Shown: in pieces, positions 1 to 10,314 of the stretch
Layout: every line of letters starts with the position of its first letter
How positions within the stretch are numbered: the stretch's first letter is position 1
DNA from: Scytalidium lignicola
Lineage: Eukaryota > Ascomycota > Leotiomycetes
Reading direction: 5' to 3'
Length of the DNA: 34,965 nucleotides
Assembly: GCA_002812745.2 (NCBI GenBank)
Contig: NCSJ02000414.1
Span: 1-34,965 of the forward strand
The notes under the pieces: model-generated
The model's input: the letters and a program-made list of their open reading frames with translations, nothing else
Told to the model about the DNA's origin: nothing
The model's database searches: none
Made by a program: the position numbers and the translations under genes

Positions 1-114
1 AGCGGGCAAGGGCAAATACTATGGGTAATGAAGTTGTTTTAACTGGCCATGGTGTAGCCATTGATTTAGACTAGTAGTAATTCAGTTACTAGTTCAATTA
101 ATTAAGTAGTTTGC

Positions 115-198
115 GTATGGCCTAGGCCATAGGCCAACTGTCAAATTGCTGTATGGCCTAGGCGTTGGCCAACGGTCAGGGTTGGCGTATGGCCTAGA
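115..198. repeat. diverged 36-bp tandem repeat, about 2.3 copies
   Basis: The word GTATGGCCTAG begins at 115, 151 and 187, an exact 36-base period. The rest of each unit is related but diverged; both full units contain GGCCAAC followed by GGTCA or TGTCA. Each unit is rich in GGCC/CCTAGG palindromes. No coding frame explains it. The rest of 1-1028 holds no gene I can support; a 75-codon open frame at 508-735 shows nothing protein-like. Confidence 0.6.
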
Positions 199-945
199 AC
201 AGATATAACATCCGAGTTGCATAACTCGTTGTTCGTTAAAGTATCAAGCATTTAAAACACCAAAAGTATGATAACTAATCTAATTATGAGTTGACAGTCT
301 ATGACATTTTATAAGAACGTAGACTTAATATTTCTGCTTTAAAGCCAATCAATCAGTCAATTAATCTCTTCTTGTAATATACGCTTTCATTCTTCCCAAA
401 TGATAGCTTTCATCTCAACCTTTGTAGTAGGGTTAACGACGATTTTTGTTTAAGGGCGTAAATGCCCTGAAGAGCACGGACTTATGCGACCAGGCCCATA
501 AGCAGACATGCCGATAGAACACCAAGGGATGGTTCCATCTCCTTATTATCATGATAAAACAGGAGTCACACGCATACAGCAGTCAGAAATTGACTCTTCG
601 ACCGTTAGTTTTAGTTTAAGTGTTGGTGTTAAATTACTACCAACTGGAATCATTTTCCGATGTATCGAACTTGAAAGGCAACGCATACAGGTATTAGCTA
701 GCTGTTGTGGCGGCTTAGGCACAAGAGCTAGTTGACTTGGCGATTCTTCATCTTTAGCTACCTGACGTTAAGCCATACCCACCAAGACACAAACAATGCG
801 AAGGGAGATGACAAGCCAATAGAGTGACCCGGTTCATAGTAAACCTGTTTATGCATGTACACGTGTAGTGCTTACTTATATTGGTCAGCTTAGCCACGCG
901 CGAGAAGCCCTAGTCTTAGCTATACGTAATCAGTAGTAATCGGTG

Positions 946-953
946 TATATAAA
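946..953 (+). promoter_or_regulatory. candidate TATA box of the aldehyde dehydrogenase
   Basis: TATATAAA lies about 75 bases before the ATG at 1029, a normal distance for a fungal TATA element with a short leader. This is a sequence match only; no transcript start is visible. Confidence 0.4.
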
Positions 954-1028
954 CACATCTTTCCCAGTCCTCCAGGTCCCTGGTGCCTTCGTATTATTTA
1001 GCAGGATTTACCTCCAAACAAAGTTGCC

Positions 1029-2558
1029 ATGTCCCAATATAACGATATCAAACTCGAGCCTCGTCTCTTCATCAACAATAAATTCGTAGACGCAAAGTCA
1101 GGCAAAACTCTTCCAGTCACTAACCCCACTGACGACAGCCATGTCGGCGATATCCAAGCAGCAGGCCCAGAGGACATTGACGATGCAGTTGCGGCATCCG
1201 AAGCAGCTTTGAAGGGCGAATGGGGCAGCTACACTGGTGCCCAACGAGCAAAATGCATTCTCAAACTTGCAGACTTGATGGATGCCAAGGCAGCAGAAAT
1301 AGCAAAGATTGATACACTGTCGATGGGAACACCTATTTCAATCTTGAACTACGGCCTGCTGCCAGGGTCATCGGCTATCTTGAGATACGCTGCTGGATGG
1401 GCTGACAAGATCCCTGGAGAGAGCTTTAAAGATGATCCAGCTGGGTACTATACTGTAGGCCTGAGCTTCATAACTATTAATTTTACCTCTACTACAATTC
1501 CGCTAATAGTCTAATAGATCGTCGAACATGTTCCGATCGGTGTTTGCGCTGCAATTTCCCCCTGGAATGCAACTTCTCTCTACATTGCCCACGTACTTGG
1601 ATTTGCCTGTGCTGGTGGAAATGTCGTGATCTATAAAGCATCTGAATTAGCACCATTTGCAGCCCTTACAATTGCTGGTCTCATCGAGGAAGCAGGATTC
1701 CCGCCGGGAGTTGTTAACTTTGTTTCTGGTGGTGGAGAGACCGGTGCACTGCTCGCTTCACACATGAGGATCCGGCTCATCAATTTCACAGGTTCTGCCT
1801 TTACTGGACACAAAGTTTTGGCTCTCGCCGCACAAAGCAACCTGAAGAAGGTTATTCTTGAGTTAGGTGGGAAAGCTCCTGCAATTGTCTTTGACGATGC
1901 AAACTTTGAGAATGCAATTGAGAATGCGGGCGGCGGTGCTCTACGTCTTACGGGCCAAACTTGTGTTTCGCCGACCAGGATCATAGTGCAGAAAGGGATT
2001 AGTGAGAAGTTTATCACTGCTGTGGAGGATCTGTATAGGAAAACTGCTGAAAATGTTGGCAAAAGCCCGCTGGATCCGACTAATATGATCGGGCCACTGG
2101 CGAATTTGGCAAACATGAAGAATGTATTGAGCGGAATCCAGAGCGGTAAAGAAGGTGCAACACTTTTGGTAGGAGGCGACCGTAAGGGAGATGTCGGGCA
2201 ATTTGTAACTCCGGCCATTTTTGTCGACCCAGCGCCTGGATCGTCTATCTGGAAGAACGAACTTTTCGGCCCTGTAGTAGTGATAAAGACATTTGAGACA
2301 GAGGAAGAAGGAATTGAGCTTGCAAATGATACGGAGTATGGACTTGCAGCTACAGTATTCACAACAAACGGTGCTCGAGCGCTGAGAGTTTCTCGAAAAT
2401 TAGAGGCGGGAATCATCACTGTTAATGGCTTCCCAACCACAGGTCAGAACGGTCCTTTTGGTGGCATGAAAGGAAGCGGACTGGGTAGAGTCGGTGGCCA
2501 ATATGGTATAATGTCGTATCTAGAGACAAAGTCGATTGCTATTAACATGCAAGTTTGA
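1029..2558 (+). CDS. aldehyde dehydrogenase (NAD(P)+), two exons
   Basis: Oxidises an aldehyde to the carboxylic acid with NAD(P)+, probably in the cytosol since no targeting signal is seen. Exons are 1029-1454 and 1518-2558. The 63-nt intron starts GTAGGC, ends CTAATAG, falls between codons and has a GCTAAT branch-like site. The product is 488 residues, the usual ALDH length. Visible motifs are the N-terminal NPTDDS strand, the SPWNAT oxyanion block, the LELGGKAP motif with general base Glu257, and GQTCVSPTRI with nucleophile Cys291. NELFGPV and the C-terminal GPFGGMKGSGLGR are also present, so the enzyme looks complete. It resembles the broad-specificity fungal ALDH superfamily; the substrate is unknown. 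A zinc alcohol dehydrogenase 2 kb downstream on the same strand could supply its aldehyde, which is inference only. An antisense open frame across exon 2 (1631-2440) is a shadow. Confidence 0.95.
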
Positions 2559-3022
2559 GTGCTCTGATGATTTTAGTATAACAGTGTGTGAGGAATTGGG
2601 CAAGGAAATGTTGAAAACATAAACACATATAGGGTTAAGAACACAGTAACAAGCTGATAATATCTGATCCAATAGAGCGTAAATTATTGAATTAGTGTGA
2701 AAATATGTCATTTGATATTATGTGAATTACTATAACTTTTGCGGCATGAAGTCATTCCATCCCTTCGGCTAAAATGAGGTTAAATGCATCGGCATACAGC
2801 CAAAGTACTTTACGACACTTAGCCTCGACTGCGTTAATAAACTAAAGCGTTCGATAATCTAGCCAAATGAAAGAATGTATGACAAACTAATATATACCTA
2901 TGTGAAACTGGAAATATTAAGGTTAGATGCCTCACGATGTTCAACGAGGAGAAGTGCTTATAAACAAAGAGCTGCGTGAAGAACCGACATCCAGAAGCTC
3001 TCATAAAGAAAAGGAGGATGGC
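2559..3022. other. intergenic, no gene seen
   Basis: AT-rich spacer between the aldehyde dehydrogenase stop and the signal peptide of the CBM1/GDSL pseudogene. It should contain the 3' end of the first transcript and the promoter of the second. No motif stands out. Confidence 0.5.
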
Positions 3023-3666
3023 ATGATGATTATAGTCTTTTTAGTCTTCATCGTGATCCTGCTATCAGTCATCAATGCCCAGCAGATAGTATGGAGCCAA
3101 TGTGGAGGGATGGGTAATATTGCGACCAACTCACCTATCTTGAGCTGCTGTTAAAAGTGCACAATTAGATTGGGATGGTCCAAAGTCTTGCGAAATTGGT
3201 GCATACTGCGCTCCCCGGAATGAGTGGTACAGCATGTTTTACACTCTAAGTAGTCGTTGTTTAGATATCTAACAAATATAGGTCAGTGTCTCCCAGACCT
3301 TCAGACAAGTACAACTTTAGCTGTGAGGTCTACCACGGCCTCTGCTACACCAAGCCCAACAACTAGTCTGTGGATTGCTTCAGACACAGGTTCGACAACG
3401 TCATCATTTAAATCAACTTCGGCGAGTCATGTATCGTCGTATCATTGTTAGTTGGGCAGATCTACAGCCATTACTCTATAAAGTTAACATGATCGCATTT
3501 TAGTGGGGGCAGCTACACAGCAACGGAGTTCTTAATTACAAAATCTAAACCACCCTCTTCGAATTCGATCGGAAATCTAGACTTTCCTAGTCAGACCACC
3601 TCTGGCGGTGCTAATTGGTTTGGTGGTTTGGTGTCAAAGTACAACAAAACTCTTACATGCTCTTAG
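3023..3666 (+). pseudogene. broken CBM1 + GDSL (CE16-like) acetylesterase
   Basis: This is the front half of a secreted plant-cell-wall esterase: signal peptide, fungal cellulose-binding module, Ser/Thr linker, then a GDSL/CE16 acetylesterase domain. The ATG at 3023 starts a hydrophobic leader ending VINA-QQ. CBM1 is recovered only by splicing: WSQCGGM, intron 3114-3168, then WDGPKSCEIGAYC...NEWYS, intron 3232-3281, then QCLPDLQ. The second intron must use a GC donor (A|GCATGT) with a clean TATCTAAC branch site. The linker runs to about 3450. The catalytic domain resumes as KVNMIAF (3480-3500) and, in another frame, GSYTATEF (3508-3531), then SGGANWFGGLVSKYN, with a stop at 3664. CE16 enzymes read IAFGDSYT here. 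The block between IAF and SYT is 10 nt instead of 6, so the GDS nucleophile motif is frameshifted. The linker-to-esterase junction is unresolved, and the C-terminal two thirds is missing. Family assignment is from recalled motifs. Confidence 0.7.
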
Positions 3667-4636
3667 CTATGAAGTATATCTGCGAAAGTGCCTACAGATC
3701 TAGATAATTTACTGCTTAAGATGCTGTTCAAGTAGCTCATATAACATTGCCCAAACAATCTCAATCTCAAGTGCGCTAACCGGGTACAATAGTCCCAAGA
3801 TGAACGAAGATCTGTCTTGTACACTTAGAGTATCTGTCTCCATTGTGATTCCAATAGCAATCCCAACCAGTTTCTTTCTTTGTGTGGCCGCAATTACTCC
3901 TACATTAAATAGAAAAGGAGCCGGGGCAAGATCGGGAACTGTTAGACCTGCGATGTCAAATAACATCAGGGGCAAGTAGAACTATTAGACGCAACCCCAA
4001 CATCATCAAGCGGCGCTTGCGATATAAGGTATGGCTAGTGTGATAGCTCTGCTTATACTAGACCTACTTGCTGTGTTGTGAGGGTCTACTTGTAAGCCAT
4101 ATACCTTTCCGAGTGAGGATTGATGCATTCGTAGGTAATGCTGACTGACTATATTTGAAAGTGCTTGCTCTAATGAATGGTATTCACAGTGCTTTTAGAA
4201 AGTGAGGCGATATTTCTGGAATATTGAAAGGGTGCTCTTGATTACTGTGAAGGTGATGCTTTAGCTGCTGGCTGTATATATTTACCTATTTTCAGTTTTG
4301 ATATAATATTTCAAGTTTAAAGATCCAGTAGGATCTTGAGCGATAAAACTGCGTTAATATAGTTAAATATCTGTAACAATAACAACAATCCAGGGAGTAA
4401 GCTAATATTTCTACCTATAATTATTATATGCTTTCCGATGTCATCCCAGATATTGTGCCCCGCCATGCCCCGCCGCCTAGCAAACTGCGGGGTTGTCGGG
4501 TACTGACTGCATCAGGTCAATATGACTCCGCACAACCTGTGTGATCGCCTTCGCCATCGTTTGTTTCAAGATCCCGGAATCATAGGTGCTTTTCGTTTTC
4601 AATTAAGTTTTGGTATAATTAATAAGCAACGGCAAG
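3667..4636. other. intergenic, probably includes decayed esterase remnant
   Basis: Just after the last recognisable esterase codons a frame around 3666-3690 reads SYEV, which could continue the family's SYD block. Nothing further downstream aligns to it by eye. A minus-strand open frame of 88 codons (3709-3975) has plausible composition but no motif I recognise. TATAAT at 4613-4618 lies close to the ATG of the alcohol dehydrogenase. Confidence 0.35.
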
Positions 4637-5872
4637 ATGATTGCGGGAACTGCACTAATAATTGCCGAGCTAAATGCTCCTTTTCAAGTTGCAACAGTTG
4701 AGTTGGATGTTCTACGCCTAAATGAAGTTCTGGTTCAGATGAAAGCAAGCAGCATATGTGCTACTGACGTTAAAGCCCAACAAGGAAAATTCCCAGTTCC
4801 ACTGCCCGCAGTCGTTGGCCATGAAGGTTTATTCACCTTCTCTATTTAGCCATAGATCACTCTGCTAATTAAAGTTGAAGGTGCGGGCGTAGTATTAGAA
4901 ACAGGCTCAGATGTGACCCACGTCAGTCCTGGTGACCATGTTGTGCTCTCCTATAACTATTGTGGCCGCTGTCGCCACTGTGAAGGAGGACATATGTATC
5001 ATTGTGCGCAAATCAGTTCATTGAATTTTGGAGGTTCAAGACCCGATGGTACAAAACCTATTACTTGGAATGGAACATCTGTCTCGAGCTGCTTCTTTGG
5101 CCAGTCATCATTCTCCAATCCCGCCGTAGTAGCTGCTGCATCGTGCGTGAAGATTGACAAGTCTTTAGACTTCGTTGTTGCCTGCTCCTTGGGATGTGGA
5201 ATTCAAACAGGTGCTGGAGCTATCATCAACTTGGTCAAGCCTGTAGAGAGAAGGACTCAGAATCTGCTGATATTTGGAATGGGCTCCGTTGGTTGCGCCG
5301 CGGTTATGGCGGCAAATGTTATGAAATTGGAGAATTTAGGAGTTTTGAGTAGAATAATCGTTGTAGATGTGAACGACGAGAGATTGAAGGTAGCTAAGGA
5401 GTTGGGCGCGACCCACATACTGAATTCTGCTACGTCTAATGTGGAGAAGATTTTGTTAGAATTGACAGATAACGAAGGAGTTGATGTAGCAGTTGATTGT
5501 ACCGGGGTACTGTCCGTGATCAACCAGATGATCGAAAGCATTGCACCAGGTAGTATTGCGGTCACTGTTGGCGGTACATCTCATGGACAGAAGGCATCAG
5601 TTAATATCCACAACTTCATTTCTAAATGTGGTACATACACTGCTTGCCACCAAGGTAACGCAAACTCAAGAGAAGTAGGTCTTGAATACTTTAATTACGA
5701 CACAACAATGCTAATTGATAGAAAGTTCATACCGTATCTAAGTGATCTTTACCAGAAAGGGATGTTCCCTCTGGATAAACTGCAAAAGAAATATAAACCT
5801 GAGGATATTAACCAAGCGATTGCTGATATGGCTTCTGGCAAGGTTTTCAAACCTGTTTTAATGTGGGAATAG
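4637..5872 (+). CDS. zinc-dependent medium-chain alcohol dehydrogenase, two exons
   Basis: Interconverts an alcohol and its aldehyde or ketone with NAD(H). Exons are 4637-4826 and 4881-5872. The 54-nt intron (GTTTAT...GAAG, branch-like GCTAAT) interrupts a Gly codon and restores the canonical GHEGAGVV. An AG at 4874 would add two residues and sits too near the branch site. The product is 393 residues. Catalytic zinc ligands are Cys41, His62 (followed by Glu63) and Cys169 in LGCGIQTG. Structural zinc ligands Cys91, Cys94, Cys97 and Cys105 form YCGRCRHCEGG...C. The Rossmann motif is GMGSVG (196-201), followed by Asp226 in VVDVND, which favours NAD+ over NADP+. The whole MDR fold is present. The closest relatives I recall are aryl-/benzyl-alcohol or class III-like dehydrogenases; the substrate cannot be told from sequence. 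It may pair with the upstream ALDH. Confidence 0.94.
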
Positions 5873-8239
5873 TCTGTAATTTTCATTATAATTAGTTCTA
5901 ATCGTAGAAATGAATCATACCATAAACTGATAAGCTGACTGTCCCCGTTTTCAAATGAGAGGATCACAGAATAAAAACCTTTTTTATAGAAAGTGTGTCA
6001 AGCATTAGAAACAGTTTCATTGTAGTATTATATATGTGTCATACTTCTAATAGCATAAAGATAGGATGTGTTGTGATTAACTGAACAATAATGCCTGAAA
6101 AGTAATTGAAATCATCTAATAAAGAAAATATAAAGTAGGAGGTGTTAAGAGTTTTAAAATTAGTCTTCGCCAACTGTAAAGTGGGTACGTTCATTTTGAA
6201 TCGTAATATCGCAACATCTTGTTTCTTATTCGAAAGACGAACTATTAATTCTGCTTGATTTGATGTTCGTGCGGAAGCCGATATCGACAGGTTCATATTT
6301 CAACTGGAGACAAAGGCTAACAAACAATGAATCTTGAATAAAAATATTAGCAAGGAGTAGGCGGGATGCTAAATCAGTCACTATACCAACGTTCTTAAAT
6401 CTCCCAGAACTGTTTCTATCTTTACTTTTTCTCCTTTCTATTCACATTCTTTAATATTTTCTATTTCTCTAACTTTTAATCTGTTATTNAAAAAAACATT
6501 AAACTTGCAGAAGGCTTTCTACTATGTTTTTAACTAGACTTACTAAATTTATGAAACGCTCTCTTAACAACTAAGGCGCTCTTGCTATTTTTAGCATGTC
6601 TTACTGCTTCGGCACTATTTGACAAGTTCTATCTTTAGTCTACAATTGATCTTTAGCAGAAAACAGATCTTCCTCATGATAATATTTTCTCATACCAAAC
6701 AAACAAGCAACCCGTTGTACTTGGTTCTGAGTATCTGCAAAAGACTCCAACAGCATTGCTCCAGGATGCGAACTCTGAGGGTGCCATGAATTTAATTGAA
6801 GGGCCGAACAAGGTGACTAGAGCTGGCTTGACCTGTAATCGCAGAGTGATTCATCCACATGAGAAGAACCAAAAAACAGCGTGCCCATGGAACTGCCTAT
6901 GGAAGCAGAGTTTTGGAGTGAAAGCAAAGACATGGGGGATTGGCTCGAGGGTGGTGAAGAGGATGTCTAGCCTCTTGTCTCCTGGAGCTTGGACGGGACT
7001 ATTCGCACTCATATATGCGGGGACCTTAAAGAACGATTGCCTTTGACCAACTCTATCTTTGTCTGATTATTTTTCATATACCCAAATAGTTCCAGTTGTG
7101 CGCGTGCTTGCTAATACTCGAATTTTCTTGATCGAACATGGTGGGATCACTACAATAGGCCTGGCTTGTGGGCCCAAGGACGACACCAACGGCTGTCTGC
7201 GCATTGATAAGAGGCGTGGGAAAATCAACGGATTGGAGCGTTAATATGTGTGCAGTAGGGTTGCTGAGTGGAGCGATGCCAGATCTTTTGGTTGTAACAA
7301 TACGAGAAGGCTATCACAAAAGCTTGTTCCGCTGATCCCCAATGCATATACTGCCCATACTTCGGAGACTATAAACAATATCTAATAATGCATCACCAGT
7401 GGAGAACACCTGCTAACAGACCGTACTAGGACAATGGCGTGCTTATGAGACGCATCAACGGGCCTAGATGTGACCCTTTATATGATCCCCCAAGTCATGT
7501 TCACTTATGGAAGTCTAGGCAAATTATCGGCAACGATATGTAGTTGACTGTCAACTTGGTCGTAGCTAGGAAAGGAACAAGGAATTGATATGGAGCAGGT
7601 AGCAGAGATCGCATGATACTGAGGAGCTGCTTCAATCTAGATATACTACTTTTAGGTACATCTAGTTTAACAACTGATTACACTCTTTTAAGAAATATTG
7701 TTGCAACATTTCCCTTCTGTTATGTTACCAAACATATCAAAATTTCAGGTAATATTGCATGCTTGATAACCTTGATAAATAATAATTCTGAGCAGTCTAA
7801 GTAAAAGTAAAAATATCTCTAAAAGTTTGAATTGCCTCATTAATACCCTAGTGATTGTATATTTTAACGAGATTAAATATCATAGTGTTCGCATATTTCT
7901 ATATACATATATGCCATTTCTTTGGCCGTTGCTTAACTGGCCCTTCTGAGGACGAGCCACCGCCGTAAGATAAGTTTGCAGATTTGTCCTTCCATAATAA
8001 CATTTTTTGGTGCTTCCTTCACTAGACTGCCTCTGGCTTGATGTCGATTAAGAGTACATGGTAGCCAAGGCCTTAAACAATTATTCCCATTAATCGTAGA
8101 GTATCCTTCCCTATTGAGACATTACGCAGCAAAATATCATTGTGTGTAACGGTAAATCGGTATGATTATGTGATCATAGATTAAGCTTTTGTAGGATGCT
8201 ATCTAGAGCGCTAAAGGCATGATCTGCGCTTCTCTATGA
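5873..8239. other. 2.4-kb stretch without a supported gene
   Basis: Mostly AT-rich, with an N at 6489. The part 6720-7250 is more GC-rich. A frame at 6887-7065, broken by one stop, looks protein-like (EFWSESKDMGDWLEGG, then DGTIRTHICGDLKERLPLTN), and adjacent frames stay open at 6756-7046 and 7059-7244. This could be a decayed gene, but I recognise no family. The remainder shows no open frame, RNA gene or repeat worth naming. Confidence 0.4.
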
Positions 8240-9191
8240 TCAATGTGCCTTCTTGAACACCCCGAGCTGCTTTAACACCTCTTTTGGCCCCAGCTGGACC
8301 CATTTATTAATTTCACCCTGCGTGGCAACAGCGATATACCCTAGCATGCCCATTGCATTTGCTCCCGCCTCTTTATTGATTCCTGCTCGCCGCCTTGGGA
8401 GTACTATCATCCATCGCTTCGTAAGGATCATATTATGTGGGCACGCAGCTCCAGGTGGAGTATTTTCAGCGTGCTGAGAGAGACCTTTTCCAACTCTAGT
8501 GGCTTGTTTTAAGAGGTCTGTATAAATTCTGGTCAAATTGGCTTGCGTAACGTGCTGAGATTCTAAGCGGCGATAAAACCAGCAGAATGGGATATCAGGC
8601 TCCTTGCCGTCTTCAGAATCAAGAAAGGCTGCAAAACTATCTTCAGGCATTGGCATCAGTTGCATATGCTTGTGTAACCGGCTACACCCTCCATCTTGGC
8701 CGCAGTTGTAAAAAATAGCATAATCGTTGTTAAAAGCGGTTAAAGCTGCCCAAGCTACCTCAATGTCGTTTTCATGTAAAGGTTCATATTGCTTGCGGTG
8801 TCCATTGGAAGTAAGTATCATCAAATGTGGTCTTGCAAAGCAAAATTTATTGACAGCTACAAAGTGAGTACTACCGATTTTGCCAATTTCGAAATCTCTA
8901 GTATCAATATCACTCCCATCTCTCTGAGGTTGGTTCGATTTATTATTATCTTCCTCTAGCGCCTTAAGCACTTGGAAGGTTGGCTTCTTGGCGAGGGCCG
9001 AAGTGAGAATGAAGTGAAACTACAGTAAAAATAATCAGGATAGAACAATACTTAAAGATAGCATATGTATGTGCTATACGTACTTTGAGCTCTTCGTCAA
9101 CATGCTCAATGATCTCTTGCTTGTCATCGTGCAAAACTACACCAGACTTGACAAGGCTGTCAAATCTGGACAATACTAATGATTCCTCCAT
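8240..9191 (-). CDS. ATP adenylyltransferase / Ap4A phosphorylase (HIT superfamily), two exons
   Basis: Cleaves diadenosine tetraphosphate with phosphate to ADP and ATP, removing this by-product of aminoacyl-tRNA synthetases. Expected in cytosol or nucleus. Exon 1 is 9084-9191 and exon 2 is 8240-9019 on the minus strand. The 64-nt intron (GTACGT...CTGTAG) lies between codons and joins DEELK to FHFILTSALAKKPTF. The product is 295 residues, close to the yeast Apa1/Apa2 size. The diagnostic block YNCGQDGGCSRLHKHMQLMP carries the HIT-like His-x-His-x-Gln (His152, His154). Upstream lie FARPHLMILTSNG and PLHENDI, and the C-terminal domain shows HNMILTKRWMIVLPR and AMGMLGYIAV, all in family order. 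The acidic, polar loop around residues 57-75 is variable in the family. No sign of damage. The next upstream gene on this strand is about 1.1 kb away. Confidence 0.93.
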
Positions 9192-10314
9192 ATTAAGATT
9201 GGAAATATTTAGGATATATGACAGCCAGTACTAATTCTAGAAGTTAAGACTTACAAAGAGGCTGCGGAGAAGAGTGAAGGTGTTATAACCAGGTATAGGC
9301 CGGGTGTCAAGAAGGGTACTTACACAATTGCCATATGCGGCAGGTAAATAGTCATATATTTTGGAGGAGTGCTTTCTGATACCCAACGGAAACAAAAGCA
9401 GTAAATTATTTCAGTACGAAGGTCTCACAATGAAAATAACCATGAAGCTAAGACTACGGAATCTTTTATGATCTGCAATGATGCAACCGAGAGGGGTCTT
9501 GACACCAAAAAGAAAATAAAATCGACAAGTCAGAAGCTCTAGACAGAGGCGTCCGAGATTAAAAGATTAGGCAGAGCAACGTTTCCAGGTTTACACATTT
9601 ACACAAACTAGGCTGCTAAGACCCTAGTGAGCGTCCGCGCAACTAGCCGACCCAAGTAGTGTGCAGTAATATACGAGTACTTATGTACATCTGCACTCTG
9701 ACCGATATTAGGCAGCTGATGATTTGCTAAGGTACGAGGTACAGCAGGTACGTTGGGATCAACTTCCCTTTTCGATATCCCCTACAGGGAGGTCACCCAA
9801 CTAACCACCATCAACAGGATCCCGCGGAGTCAAGGGGAATTGATACCAAGGTTCTTAGCGGCGCGAGCCATTTTAGCCGGTGTAAATTGTCACTAAGAAA
9901 ACTAAGAAAGCAGGGGTGCAGCATGGTTGATTACCGGTAACTATATCCGTTCTGGTCTTATCTAATTGCAACAGTTCTGTGTGTGATTTGGAAGTCTTCC
10001 AACGATCCTTTTATTCTCACATTGTCTGTTTTCATTGTGCTGTATTTTGAGAGGGGATCTTAGTTCTTTCATGCTTCATCACAACGAATTCCTTTGACAA
10101 TTTAAAATTAAGACAAACTGAAATTACACTCATTATCCTCGGAAACCAGTATATGCTGTATCAATATGTGTACTAACAAAACTCTTGTTGCGTTTGAATT
10201 ATACTGTAGTAGTATTAGGCGGATATGATTTGCGCTAGTAGTGGCTACACTAAAAAGGATCTTGTATTAGATTAAGTGAAAACTGATTCCTTATATATAG
10301 CTTCCCTCTAATAA
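9192..10314. other. intergenic, no gene seen
   Basis: The leader and promoter of the Ap4A phosphorylase should lie at its left end and the 3' end of the esterase-family gene at its right. No open frame, structural RNA or transposon end is visible. Composition shifts from mixed (9200-9900) to AT-rich (10000-10300). Confidence 0.45.

Noticed and set aside
508..735. 75-codon open frame near the left edge
   Set aside because: No motif and no supported promoter or splice context; probably chance.
1631..2440. Long minus-strand open frame opposite the aldehyde dehydrogenase
   Set aside because: It lies antisense to well-conserved ALDH codons and its translation has no family motif; a shadow of codon usage.
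3709..3975. 88-codon minus-strand open frame after the broken esterase
   Set aside because: Composition is plausible but I recognise no domain, and the complementary strand is also open in one frame, so coding direction cannot be decided.
7059..7244. Possible glycosyltransferase-like fragment (IEHGG followed by GLACGPKDD)
   Set aside because: The resemblance is a few residues only; no other motif of such enzymes is present.
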